This document shows positions 24,589 to 36,041 of a stretch of 64,000 bases of DNA, piece by piece (within the stretch, counting starts at the first letter, position 1; each line of letters begins with the position of its first letter). A model generated the notes under the pieces. It searched no databases. It was not told where the DNA came from and saw only the letters and a program-made list of their open reading frames with translations. The DNA is from Rhabdornis inornatus. Taxonomy: Eukaryota > Chordata > Aves > Passeriformes > Rhabdornithidae. The stretch covers positions 682,001 to 746,000 of the forward strand of contig VWZS01009934.1 of the NCBI GenBank assembly GCA_013397075.1, given 5' to 3'. The position numbers were made by a program, and so were the translations under genes.

Positions 24589-24999
24589 TTTCCTCTGCAT
24601 GCATTCTGCAAGCTGTGGGAGAGGGGAGCAAAGCACTAACAAACAAAACCAGAGAACAGTCAATGCAAAGAGGTTAGTGCTCATGACAACCACACAGTCT
24701 CCCACAAAGCACCAGTAATTTACATCAGACAGGTTCCTGTTCTGTGCCTTTCCACTGTCTTTTGGACAATTATGCATCTCATCCCTGGCTTTGCCATCTA
24801 AGAACAACAGTGCTTTAGCCTTTGCTGCCCACAGCATCCTGACTCAGTCTTTCCAGGGATCTCTATCCTATGCAATTCTATCGTATTCTTCCTGTGTCTG
24901 ACATTCCTGGGGAAGAAGAAGAAAAGAAAGAAGCAGCACTCCTCACCCTTAATTCCCCAAAAACCCACAAGCAAGACTCCTGTTCTCCTTAAGCCATCC

Positions 25000-25239
25000 T
25001 TAAGAATTCTTTATTCTGTTGTCACCAGCAAAGACCAATATAACATAATACAAGATACAACCATATTTCAAATAAATAGACATGGAAATTAAGGACATAT
25101 ATATATATATACCTAAATTAAAGTTTTTGTCTACCTCATTGTTTACAACTGACTGAGCACATTTTCTTTCACGTCCATGACACATGGAGAACAGAAGCAC
25201 AAAGATTAAGACAAGAACGATCAAAAGTGTCAGCTCCAT
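25000..25239 (-). other. Weak candidate small single-pass membrane peptide ORF
   Basis: A minus-strand ATG at 25239-25237 opens an 79-codon frame that starts MELTLLIVLVLIFVLLFSMC. This is a textbook hydrophobic helix of about 17 residues, followed by a polar and basic stretch (HGRERKC) and an acidic/Asn-rich tail. The frame then runs through a TA repeat (25094-25112), giving a meaningless IYIY stretch. Just before that repeat is a possible splice donor (TTTAG|GTATAT), so a short exon ending near 25111 is conceivable. I recognise no homologue, the start context is weak (C at -3, G at +4), and chance ORFs of this size are common here. Confidence 0.12.
25094..25112. repeat. Short TA microsatellite
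   Basis: A run of about eight TA units, flanked by AC on both sides. Confidence 0.85.
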
Positions 25240-28094
25240 TTGGCCAACCAAACATGAGAATGACTATGCCCGATCTTTCAGATTACATCATGTTTTATTG
25301 CACTTTTCACCTTCCTTCAGTTCCTATTAAACTGGCCCCAGCTACAGATATAAATGTTCCTAATTTAAGTTAATCAAGCTGCAGTTCTTGATTAAAAAGC
25401 CCTCAGAAAATAAGCAACACTGAGTGAGGAGTTATGCTTGAGAATCTTTGTCGACAAAATTTTTCCAGCACCATAGAGGAATTCTGGGCCACAGGCAAAG
25501 CAGAAACCCAATAAGCCACGTTACAAACACAGTCCTCTTGAGTCCTCTACTTTACTATGAGTTTCTGCCTCTGTATACAGTCCTAAAGTAAATCCAGCTC
25601 TGAGCCAGCAAAGGTTCTGTGGAAAGTAGGGAGGAGAGCCTCTCTAAGCATATAATTAACCAGATGCATCATAATGTGGATGTACAAAGGTCCTAAATTA
25701 ATCCCATATGATTCAACTACATGCTCAGCATTCCTAATTCGCAAGCGCTTGACTTTATGGGTTTCACAATTCCCTGCCAGAAAGGAAGGGTTATTGACTT
25801 GAATAATGAGTCCAAGTCTAGAGAAGGACATTGAACAGGCCATCTGCAGTCCTATCAGCATCTAGTTTTGCTGGGGCTTTTTCTGACACTCTACTGCCTT
25901 ACCACCTTATGCACCCATGCCCCTAACTGCTCAATTCCATCCATTTTTTTCACCAGGATCTCTCAACTTAATCAATTTCTTCAGAAAATCCTGGACAGGA
26001 AGTGTTCTTCAAGAGCTCTAAAATGTATGGATGACTCACTTCAAGCAAGTGATCTGCAGCAGAGCAAGAGAGCAAGAACAGGATACTTTAATGATAATGA
26101 TCTTACACCATGCAGGTGACAACCCACAAGACAGCCAGACATCTCTATAATATCTCTTTAATACCACCAAATGTTTTTTATCCCTATTCATCCAGATTAC
26201 TTTGCAACCAAGCTGTTGTAAATTGGCAACCACAATTAATGCTTTGAACCTTCTTATTTCAGCTTTACTGAGGTTACTCCATTGGAAGTATTTTGAGAAA
26301 CATTATGCTAATATGTAAGAAATTACATGTATCTGCTAAAAAAACCCCTACAATTTATATTTGGGGAATCTCAGACAGAAAAATTTTGTAATGGTTGATA
26401 CCAGTTTGCACCCAAATCATTATAACTGTGCAGAGAATTTTTCAAGGACTTAAGGAGCATACCTCCAGAAAAGTACATATTAGTATCAATTGCCTCATGA
26501 AAGGGGTGATTCCTGGAAGAAAACCTTTTCTGTTTTGTCAGCTGGATATCTTTGGTCTATCTGTAAGTACACATGCCCAGGAAACTTGGGAGTTTATCAG
26601 AGACAGGGGGAAAACAACCATGCATGTTCCTGCTCAAAAATACTAGCAAATGAAGTACTGATATCTCCACATCAGCCTGGTTAATTTGGCTCCTCTATTC
26701 CCCCTTCTGCCCCATCTCAGAACAAAACAATTCAAAACAAATAGAGGATCCCATACTGCTGTGCTAAACAGAGTGAATTCCGCTATTCCTGAGAAGAATA
26801 ACAGAACACTGAATGCCTTCTGTTCCCTCCCCAGACTTAATCATCCAGATAGAGCTGGTATTTCTGTTTGATTTCTTCCATGCCTTGTAGCAGAAAGGAA
26901 CATATTGCCCTGAATAAGACAGACACTAAGCAATCAGAGATGTTTGGATGCAGTAGGGAATGTGATTATTTTACCTTTTACCTCTTTGGCTCAATTTACT
27001 GCTGCCCACTCTGTTTTGCTTTATGAAGCAGTACCGGAGAAAAAACAGCCTCATTCTTTAGCTGCTTTTAGCTGCTTTTGAGCCAGTTTCCTCCTCAGCT
27101 CAGATAATGCTCAAAGCCACAGTGCAATACAGAGCAGTTGAATACAACCATTTGCATAGTGAATGATGCAGAATGTTGAATTATCTATAAGAGGCACCAG
27201 ATTTTTGCAGGAATATTATCTGGGATTTCTGGGATTTAAGTTGGCTGGTTTTGGGTCTTCAGATTTCATGTAAGTCTCATTCCTTCTTCTATTTTGAAGC
27301 AACTAGGAAAAGAAGTAGTGAATACTGAGTAGCAGGAAGGTGAATTGAATCCATTTTAGCTTAGTTGTCATTACTCCCAATTGTGATACATATTTAGAAC
27401 AGATAATATTAAACAAAGTTCAGTCTCTCATTCAGAGGTAATTAAAGATAACCCTAGTACCATGAAAGTCCTTCATATCCACATTCCCAGTGTCCATGGC
27501 AGCTCTCTGAAGTGCAGCTTTATCAGCTGACCTAATATTTTCTCATTCTGCTGAGGAAAAATAATGGAATTTGTTTTAAGGATGTTTTCATGGCTTTCCT
27601 CTAAACCTGCAGCTCACCAGTTTGCATAGAGAAGACTGTTTCAAAACAGGAAAACTGTTTCAGTATATGCTTTAAGTAATAAGGAGATTTTCAGTAGAGG
27701 GTGAAAATATTTGCTTCTTGGGAAACCCTTAAAAATAGAGAGTCCCTGAAAAAGTAAAGGATAAATTTTCTACAAAGGGATGACAAACAAAATCATAGAA
27801 GGCATATTAAAAACTCTGGCTGACTATTTTGCTCTGATGAAGGATACATATGCAGGCCATGTCTGAAAGTGGCTTTTTCTAATGTGATATTTAAATATTT
27901 CAGTGAGAAAGAGCGCAAGCACAGTCTGTCCTCTTTTTGCAGTACCTTATACAATAACACATATTGACTGCACTTCCCAATTAGCTTATTTTAAAAAATT
28001 AGATTTAAAATAAAAAAATTTCCCCATAGACATAGTTCTAGATCTCTAACAAAAGTTCCTGCCCTCCAAAATACATTCTTCAACCACTGCTGAA

Positions 28095-28375
28095 AAGTGC
28101 AGTGCCCACAGTTAGATACAGCAGTACATCTGAGACCTGAGTGATATTTATTTAGTTGTGTAGACCAATTACTTCCTCACATTTCACAGAGTAACACTTG
28201 CCTCTTTTGTAACTGCATCACATTGCCAGATATCTGTTCATTTTGAAGTCCAAATAGACACTGTTATTCCAGCTGCATAACTACTAATTCCCCATAATTC
28301 ATTTGTAAATCTCATGTTTCCTGAGAGCAGAATTTCAGGCTTGCATTAAATTTGTATCAAATTTAATCCTGTCGC
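28095..28375 (-). mobile_element. Ancient CR1 relic (older amniote type)
   Basis: Read left to right, this follows the reverse complement of an old type of CR1 that I remember from reptile-like genomes. Landmarks in order are ACAGCAGTACATCTGAGACC, ACCAATTACTTCCTC, ACTGCATCACATTG, GTTCATTTTGAAGTCCA, ATTCCCCATAATTCATTTG and a final block AAATTTAATCCTGT. Identity is low with many small indels, as expected of a copy fixed long before the CR1-J-like insertions. Order, spacing and strand are consistent throughout. An alternative is that it belongs to the related L3 family. Confidence 0.7.
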
Positions 28376-29514
28376 CATTGTGACAGACATATCAACTCCT
28401 GACCAAGAACCATGCTGTATCTACCACTGCTGCACCTGGGAAAGGGGCTTCATTCCTTGTTTTCCACAGATGGCCATGGAACACTGAAGTCTCTGTGCCT
28501 GATGGAGTGAAGAAATATTCCCGTTAAACTACCATGCCAAATAAACCACTCTAACTGAGCAAGAGCAATGCCAGTTCCATATCTATATTTAGCAATTGAA
28601 GCTGACTAAACATGAAGGGAAACACTACAGCACTTCAACGGAGATAGTAAGAATTGCACATTGACTGAGAGTATCAAGTGCTCTAAGAAAAATTTCTTTC
28701 CAGGGTTTCCCTAGTAGCAGAAATACTTACAGATATAGGCACTGCATGTTTGGACCCCAGGTAGCACTAACAGAAAAATTTACAAGAAAAATTTACAGTT
28801 TCAGGTGAAAATGTGAGCAAAATAAATCAGCTAAGTAATTTTTAATAAAACTGATACTCAGCAGGAAGGAAAAATAGATTCATCAATCATATGTTCACTA
28901 CTTCTCATTTTCACTTAGACTCATAATGAGAAGGATGCCACGGACAAGCACACCATACCCACCTATTACATCTGACACTGACATAATTTACTGCGTGTTA
29001 AAAAGAATTCTTCTGGCACTTGAATACAATAGTGTCAGCTTTAATTGCTAAGATGCACTGAACAGCTCTTCTAAACATAGCTAAAATTTACATTTTAAAA
29101 GCAAATCAAAGGCACAAACAGGTGAAAGCACTCCATTGTGCCATATGAGACCCTTGTTCCTACAGCTGCAAACCAGCATGAGTGCACATCCGCTAAAATA
29201 TCTGCTTGGGAGTAAAAGGAAAGAAGTACAGTGATGAATACTAGAGTCCAAAAAATCCTCAAAGCCAAGAGTGTGAGTTTTATTCCAAAATACTGAAACA
29301 ACATGCTTGAAAATGAAAGGATCTTAAAGTTTAAAAAATGATGTGCACAAATAAGCCAGTTACTAAATGATATCCTCACAGGCAAAAAAATGAGATGTGG
29401 TCTAAGGAAAACAACACTAAAACAGGCTTACAGCTATTGATAACAACATCTAATCACTGACAAGTGGAAGGATTACTTGGGTGAAGTTCACAAGAGATGA
29501 TGTTCAGTATGGTA
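28376..29514. other. Unique DNA between two ancient CR1 relics
   Basis: Nothing is recognised except a 13-bp unit, AGAAAAATTTACA, repeated twice without a gap at 28772-28797. The region may contain further CR1 sequence decayed beyond visual recognition. Confidence 0.55.
28772..28797. repeat. 13-bp perfect tandem duplication
   Basis: AGAAAAATTTACA occurs at 28772-28784 and again immediately at 28785-28797. It is a small slippage duplication. Confidence 0.9.
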
Positions 29515-29725
29515 TTATTTATTATTTTTATCACTGAGCTAGATGATGGAACAAGGAGCATGTTTTATTAAATTCAGAGATCACACTAAGCTGGGAGGGA
29601 TTACAGGCATTTTGGAGGCCATGAACATAATTCAAAAGGCGCTCAGAGAAATTGTCTGAAAGTTGCAGCTCTCCTACAAATGTGTACACACTGCAGAAAT
29701 ACAGGAAAGCTAATTTGCACAAATT
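29515..29725 (+). mobile_element. Old CR1 reverse-transcriptase fragment
   Basis: The forward strand matches the part of CR1 ORF2 around the reverse-transcriptase catalytic region. ATTTTTATCACTGAGCTAGA followed by TGATGGAA equals the consensus encoding Phe-Ile-x-Asp-Leu-Asp-Asp-Gly. Then come AAATTCAGAGATCACACTAA and GCTGGGAGGGATTACA, in the place of the consensus 'tttgcagatgacaccaagctgggagg'. Where the catalytic Ala-Asp-Asp would be encoded, the DNA now reads AGAGATCAC (Arg-Asp-His), so the second catalytic aspartate is lost. Further right, TAATTTGCACAAATTCAGG may mark the 'ctgatgaaattcaac' block. It is a partial, dead copy, clearly older than the 37-kb element. Confidence 0.75.
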
Positions 29726-31170
29726 CAGGACAGAAATTAAGCAAGGTTCGACTGTTGGAGATTCCACAAAACAGGACCTAACTACAATTTATCACAAAAT
29801 GAATGTACATGATCTGTTGTCCTACTCTTAAATAACAAAAATCAGCCATCCCACTGAGGTGTATGACCAGTCTTCTGCACAGGAGACATGAAATAAATTT
29901 CTATTCTCCTCTGGAGTTTCTCCTCTATAAACTTCAGTGGAGAGTCCACTGGGACTGTGCTGAGCTTGGTCAGTAAAGGAAGCTCCCTGTAATCGATCAA
30001 AAGCTTCAGCTGATCAAACTCGATTCACACATGGATTGGGAAATTCTTGCAACCCTCGGCAAGATTCCCGTTAAACATAACTAAATGGTAAATTGGGGAA
30101 AACGTATCTAGAAAGCATAAACAGCTAACCTGTTTTTAGAGTGGATAAGTCACCTTAAAAGAATGCAGCAGCTTAGATCCTTGATGGAAAAATGAGTTTA
30201 TATTAAAAGAATAATGAGAAGGAGTGGAGCCTTTCTTCTTAAAAAAAAAAAAAAAAAAAACTAAAGAAAAGGCTCCAGGTGGATTGATCAATATAAGTGT
30301 ATCCTTTCTAAAAGAACTGAAACCCTATAGGGGTTGCAGAGAAATGTGGCTGGGGAGGAGAGAACAGCAAGAGTGGAAATGAACAGATGGGGAGATAACG
30401 GCAGACTGGCTGATGGAGCAAAGCAGCAGAGAAAGAAAGAACAACTGGCAGGGAAGGCAGCTAGTGGGAGCAGTAGGCAATGGTCCTGGCTGGCAGGGAA
30501 TTGCTGGAGGTTAGTGCTGTGAGCATCAAGGTCAAAAGCATTGCTGCAGTGATGTGTACAAATGCAGCCAAGAAATGGCTCCCCTGGATAGATAAAAGAG
30601 CCTCAATACTTGTTCTAGCAGCAAGATAAAATCTGCCCCTAGATGGACCGAGGGTTCTTAAAACTCATTTATCCCCTTGACTTCGGTAGCTGTCATTCAG
30701 CATCAGGGAAAACAGCTATCATACCTCCTAGGTCATACTGCACTGCAGTCAAGCCTTTGGTGCCCATGGTACATGATAGTGCTGGTATGTGCACGAGTGT
30801 TGCACCTCAGCTGTCCAGAATGATTAATCTGGGAAGGCAACAACCATGCGCAGCAAAAGCAGGTGGCTGTTCTCACGCCGGGCATATGTAACGGAGAGGA
30901 AGTTTACAGGTGTGCCAAGACAAATCAGGTATGGTTTGGAAGGGCATCTTGATAAACAGTTTGACAAATTGGTAGATTTATCTCTCCTATAAGAAAGGAA
31001 CACAGCAATCTTCTGCACTGCACTCACAAACAAGAACAGCACTGATCTGTGATGTAATTCAAATGTGATTCAAGACAGAATGAGTGGAAGTTTGTCATGT
31101 TCTGGTGGAGACTGGGACTGGAACTAGCTTGGGAAGCTTTGTCATTTGGAGTTTTGTCATGCTGTCTTAT
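29726..31170. other. Unique DNA with a poly(A)/inverted-repeat structure
   Basis: Apart from the structure at 30226-30276, this stretch has a purine-rich, GC-richer segment at about 30330-30500 (repeated GGCAG, GGAG and AGCAG words). I could not assign it to any element or gene. The overlapping frames at 30334-30522 and 30643-30891 are short and featureless. Confidence 0.55.
30226..30276. repeat. Poly(A) run of 20 flanked by inverted repeats
   Basis: GGAGCCTTTCTT at 30226-30237 faces AAGAAAAGGCTCC, ending at 30276, with one bulged base. Between the arms lies an uninterrupted A20 at 30241-30260. A transcript from either strand would form a 12-bp stem with the homopolymer as loop. No retroposed gene or SINE body is recognisable upstream of the A run. 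Confidence 0.85.
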
Positions 31171-31424
31171 TCCCCATTAGCTGAGTCAGGGGAGGTTTGG
31201 GCTGGTATCAGGAAAAGGCTTTTCATCCGCAGGGTGACTAGACACTGGAACAGGCTCCCTAGGGAAGGGGTCACAGTATCAAGCCTTACAGAGCTCGAGA
31301 AGCATTTGGACAACACTCTCAGCACATGGTGTGACTTTTGGGGCATCCTGTGCAGGGCCAGGAGTTGGATTGAATGATCCTGATGGGTCTCTTACAACTC
31401 AGGATATTCTGTGATTTTGTAATG
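31171..31424 (+). mobile_element. CR1 LINE 3' end (CR1-Y/E-like), well preserved
   Basis: This is a forward-strand CR1 3' terminus of about 250 bp. Landmarks are ATCAGGAAAAGGCTTTTCAT, ACTGGAACAGGCTCCCTAGG, GAAGCATTTGGACAACACTC, GTGCAGGGCCAGGAGTTGGA, TGAATGATCCTGATGGGTC and a terminal ACAACTCAGGATATTCTGTG followed by ATTTTGTAATG. It is close to the consensus as I remember it, so this is one of the younger insertions in the window. It is 5'-truncated at about 31171. The 97-codon frame at 31084-31377 is a by-product. Confidence 0.93.
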
Positions 31425-34400
31425 CTTTACTGTCTTTGTGAATGACCAGATTCAGCTCACAGAAATGGACTTTAACCATACAGCTTGAATGGACACTTTT
31501 ATACTACCATCACATTGTTTATTGGTATTTCCTATTGGCTTATCAAGTATCATGACTATCTGCCTCAAAGTATTTGGTTTCTCTGATTCTTCTCCAAAGA
31601 GAGAATTCTGCATTAAGAGTATCATTTTCTTCAGCAAGTCATGGTATTGGGAATTTCTGGTTTTAATTTAAGGAGCAAACAAAATTAGTGGGTTCTTACT
31701 GTTCTTTTAAGGCATTTACACTTGCTTGGAGGAAAATATGGTGAGGCTTGCATTGTTCACTTGAATCATAAAGTAAAACTCCATAAAAAAGAAAAAAAGT
31801 TCTATAAAACTTTTTTTCCCCTCCTAAATGGCTAAGGCTTTGTTTGTTTGTTTGGAGGGAAACAAGGACAAAAAGAAGAGGAAAGAAGGCAGCATTTACT
31901 CTGTAGAAAAAAACAACAAAAAAACCACAATTTACAAAGGGGTTCAGAAACACTTGATTAGCAGGGAGTAAAATTAAGAAAGAAGCTATACTTCCAGCTG
32001 TCACAGTTAAACCCAACTGTCTGGCAGCTCTAAATCTTCTAATTATTATCCAGAAAAATGGGGTTGGGAAAGTTGCTTTTTCTTATTTTCATAAAGGCTT
32101 AGAAGTAATTGTCCTTGAAGGAATCTTGAAAGCTGTTAACAGTTTTTAATGCCATCTGTACGCCAATAGCAGGTTTTTTTGTTGTTTTAAGAGCATGAAA
32201 CAGCTTTGGACTGTCCAGGACTTTAAACCTATTTTTATGGGATCAAGAAAAAATGGGGTGGTAGGTGCAAGACCTCTAAAATAAAGACTATGTTTTAAAA
32301 TAGAATAATATAATTTACATCACATTTAGATCTGCAAGAAGAGGTTTAAATTGTATTATGGGTTACCTATGACACACAAGCCTATATTAGGAGAAACTTC
32401 TGCTATCCATTTTCCCACAGAAAACACTCTAATGGAGTATGTCCGTATTTTTGCTGATGATCCCTCTTGAAACACTCAGTTCTGATTAGTATTTCTACTT
32501 ACGAGATCTACTTTATATAGTCTCTTTGAATAACTTTGGATAAGCAATGAAGACGATGTATAGAAATGAATATGATCTTTATAAATGAAATAAAAATATA
32601 GCCCACAGTAAACTTATCTACAGAATCACAAATAAACACAAAAATTACTTTTTGTAAATTTTCACAAGCAGAACTGCAATCCTTTTTAACTTTTAAAAAT
32701 TAAAGATATAATTTTTGACGACTAGTGTCGAAATACCTGGCAAAGCTACTCCTGCAAAAATCCCAATGTTTTTTCATTGAGAAAATGACTCCAAACTCAA
32801 GGCTCCCAACTTGCCATTTTTTTCAAAATAGTGCATTATTCAAGTTTATTTTTTAGAGGTTGGGGTTTGTAACTTGCCCACAGGAAAAAAAACCCAACAA
32901 AACCTTAAAAAACCCCAGTGTCCTTCCTTCCACAAACTGAGCTTCCATGTATGACTGGGCAGCTCTCACCACTGGTGGCACCAGATTTCTCAGAACAGAG
33001 CCTGTAGAAATTTCCTGAAATAAGTGAAGGAGAGAATAAAATAATTGTTATCTAGAAGGATACTTGAGGCAAAAGGAGGCCTAGGCTTCTGTTTCTGTAG
33101 CTATGTGCAGATCTTCAGACTTAAGGACAGAAAATAACCCCATCTCCAAGTGGTTATACAGCATGTAAATGCATTATAAATGATTATAATTTTTATAAAT
33201 ATTTTATATGTTTTTATAAAACATATTTATAAATAAAAGCCAGTAGTTTCCCCTACAAAGTACAATTGGGACTGTTGCAAAAATCTTTCTATTTTTTTCT
33301 AAATTATCAGGCCTACCTAAACATTTGCTCAGGAATTAATATCAGGAGGAGTCAGAAAGAAACAAAAGCTTTTTGAAATGAGATGAAGTGCAAAATTCAT
33401 AAATTGATTCACTTTCTGAAGTCAATGATTGCTAACAGGTTTTCTCAGTGAAACAGGCTTGCATATTTGAATATTATGGATATTTATATTTCCCCTTGCT
33501 TCTTGTTTTCTTATTATTCTTCTTACCATACAAGTGCAGAAGCACATGATAATTAAAGAGGAAAGTAACGAAACCAGCTTTCTCTAGAAGTTCGCTAACT
33601 ATATGAAAACTACTACAAGTTTTAAGGGCAAGTTTTTTTTTTTTTTAGGAAAATATGGATTTAATGGACTTTGAATGTTCTATGGCAGCTAATGGATTTT
33701 GTGTAGATGCAAAATGAAGTGCTTCTAAATAAAGTCAAAGCATTTCCCTTGAAAACCATCAAAGCAATCATCAAAGGCTTTGCTGTTTTGACTTAGTATT
33801 ACTGCAAGGTTGTCAAGAACATTTGAGCTAAATGCTCTCTCTTTATCCAGCTTCATTGGGTATGCCAATAGCCGGAATCATTAATGCCAGAGCAACAGAA
33901 ATATAGAGAATATCTAATTTTCACTAGTCCTCAAATCCAAAATACATATCAGCAATTTATTAATTGTGATTTCTACAACAAATACATGACATAAACTATC
34001 ACATTTGTCTCAGTTTTACAAGCATTTTGGTCATTAAGATGGAGTAGACTAGCCTTCATCAAAAACCTACATTTGGTAAGGCCACAGGGTGACAAAAAAG
34101 GAGCCAGCAGCTGAACCAAACGCAAAAATGCGTATCATTGTGCCTTTTTCTTCCATGATGAAAATATAACTTAACGCTTCCACACTCAGGTGGAAGTTAT
34201 ATTAAGGCCACCAAATTTTATAGAGCATTTAATATTTCTGTTATCAGGAACAAGTTCAGACAATGTTACAGTAAGTTTACCTTTGAGTCCTGACTACCAT
34301 CTGTAGCAAGTAAGTTTTCAAAGATAATTTTAAGTGAATGCACTCCCATGAAAGAAATAGAGTGGCAAAGAAGGATGAACTAGAATACTTGGTTGATTTT

Positions 34401-35717
34401 CCCATGCTGGAGACCAGTTATTGAACACTCATGAAAATACATGAACTGTCTACTATAAATGCTTTTTCGAATGCTGGCCATAATGCTAATTTGCAGGAGT
34501 AATCTCAGATACTTCAGCTTTAGAATTGAACTCTAACAATGAAGTGAACTGATAAAGTATGTTTCACATTTGAGGTTTTAATTACAAGAACTTGTTCAGT
34601 CTTGTTAATTATATTCCACCCTCTCTCTTAAAAGGCAGGAAATGAGGAACAAGGAAAAGAAATAAGGCAACAGGGACTAAAAGCATAAGCAGAGACACAG
34701 TATTTCAAATTCTTAAAATGGCACATTTTTTTCACAATTCATTTTTAATCCGTACAATCTACACATTCTTTCTGAGCTTCCAGCCATATGTAGAGAAAAA
34801 AACCTACTGGGGTCAGCAAAAGAAACCTAGACTATAGTTTTTCAAATCTACCATAGAGTTACATGTTTAGCAGTATGTGTTAATAGCCAGATAGATGATG
34901 GAAAATTATTTTGCAATAAAATGTTCAAGATAATGCCAGCTACACTTATTTTAAACTACTCTTCTACTCCCTGCTGATTCTACCTGCCAGAGGACAGAGG
35001 AAATACATGGACTTCAAGTTTTGATGCTCTTTCAAATTAGCCTCCTTCTCCAAGTCTCTGAAAACAGCTATAAAGAAGCTGCAGAAGTTGAAATCAACAC
35101 TGCAATTGGAAGTTATCCCTCAAAACTTCTCACCACATACAGAAAGGATAAACTGTCAACCCATTACTGGTAACTTCCTACAAGAGCAGAGTTAAAATAC
35201 AGAAGCACTCAAGTCGTTGTCCTCAAAGGACCACATTCACTTGCATATTTATCATCACCTCACAGCCACCAGTCCACGAGAAAAAAACCTCAGTTAAGAA
35301 CGCATGAATAATAAAACAGGAACTAAATCTGCAGCAGTTGTGACAGTTACGACTTCGCTCATAATGAAACAGGTGCCAGCAAAAAGGTGCTGCTCTAAGT
35401 CTAGGCAAATCAAATGTCATCATCTTATTCACAGACATTCCTACTGACAATTCAGCTGCAATCCTGACACCGATGCAAACCCACCTATAAAAATAGCTCA
35501 CTTTGATAATTTTAAACTTACTCTTAAAGAATAACTCACAAATTCTGCATTTGTGGCAATAGATGGAAAAATATCTGTCAGGTTTTCTTTGATTGTATTA
35601 TCCATGTTCCTAATAAAAATAAGCATTGTTCCAATTATATTTCAGCTATGTGTTTTTTCTAGGTAATAAATGCAGAATTTATCCATTTAACTGCAGAAAG
35701 CCAATGACATCCACATG
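31425..35717. other. Unique AT-rich DNA, no gene recognised
   Basis: I recognise no repeat family apart from TTTG units at 31839-31854, a T-run at 33633-33646 and the AT-rich inverted repeat at 33192-33233. Open frames (for example 31696-32016 minus, 106 codons) carry no recognisable domain. Confidence 0.6.
33192..33233. repeat. AT-rich inverted repeat, 11-bp arms
   Basis: TTTATAAATAT at 33192-33202 is exactly complementary to ATATTTATAAA at 33223-33233, with a 20-nt AT-rich spacer. The surrounding 70 bp are almost pure A/T. Confidence 0.8.
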
Positions 35718-36041
35718 AATAGAGACACAGAAGGTTAGAATGGACCTTTAAACTTAGTCGTCCAGTTCCAATCCCCCTACCATGGGGACCTTACTCTAAG
35801 ACCAGGCTGCTCAAAGCCCCATTCAACCTGGCTTTGAACATTTCCAGGGATAGGGCATCCTCAGGTTCTCTGGACAATCTATTCCAGTACCTTATCATTC
35901 TCACAGTAAAGAATTTCTTCCTAATATCTAAATCCACCCTCTTTCAGTCTGAACCCATTCCCCCTTGTCCTATCACTACATGCCCCTGTAAAAAGTCCCT
36001 CTTCACCTTTCTTGCAGGGCCACTTTAGGTACTGCTGGGAT
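35718..36041 (-). mobile_element. CR1-J-like LINE 3' end (~320 bp)
   Basis: This minus-strand copy is uninterrupted. The tail is GACACAGAAGGTTAGAATGG followed by ACCTTTAAA. Then come CCAGTTCCAATCCCCCTACC, ACCAGGCTGCTCAAAGCCCC, TTGAACATTTCCAGGGATAG, TCTCACAGTAAAGAATTTCT, CCCCCTTGTCCTATCACTAC and TGTAAAAAGTCCCTCTTCAC, ending near GGTACTGCTGGGA. It shows the order expected for the split copy at 15.65 kb. It is 5'-truncated on the right and moderately diverged. The 64-codon frame 35834-36028 is internal to it. Confidence 0.93.

Larger units (their letters stand above)
16086..28094. other. Long unique AT-rich stretch, no gene recognised
   Basis: These 12 kb hold no recognisable retroelement apart from simple repeats listed separately (21492-21558, 23333-23424, 24563-24588, 25094-25112). 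The longest open frame in the whole window, 140 codons at 24415-24837 minus, lies here, with others at 17573-17914 minus and 20679-21017 minus. None shows a domain, repeated motif or codon bias that I can recognise. Confidence 0.55.

Noticed and set aside
24415..24837. 140-codon minus-strand open frame, the longest in the window
   Set aside because: No domain, signal or repeated motif that I recognise. It contains a perfect hairpin mid-frame. One frame of this length is not surprising in 128 kb of both-strand sequence.
25583..25861. 92-codon minus-strand ATG frame upstream of the small membrane-peptide candidate
   Set aside because: I considered it as a companion exon, but I saw no convincing splice sites joining the two and no homology.
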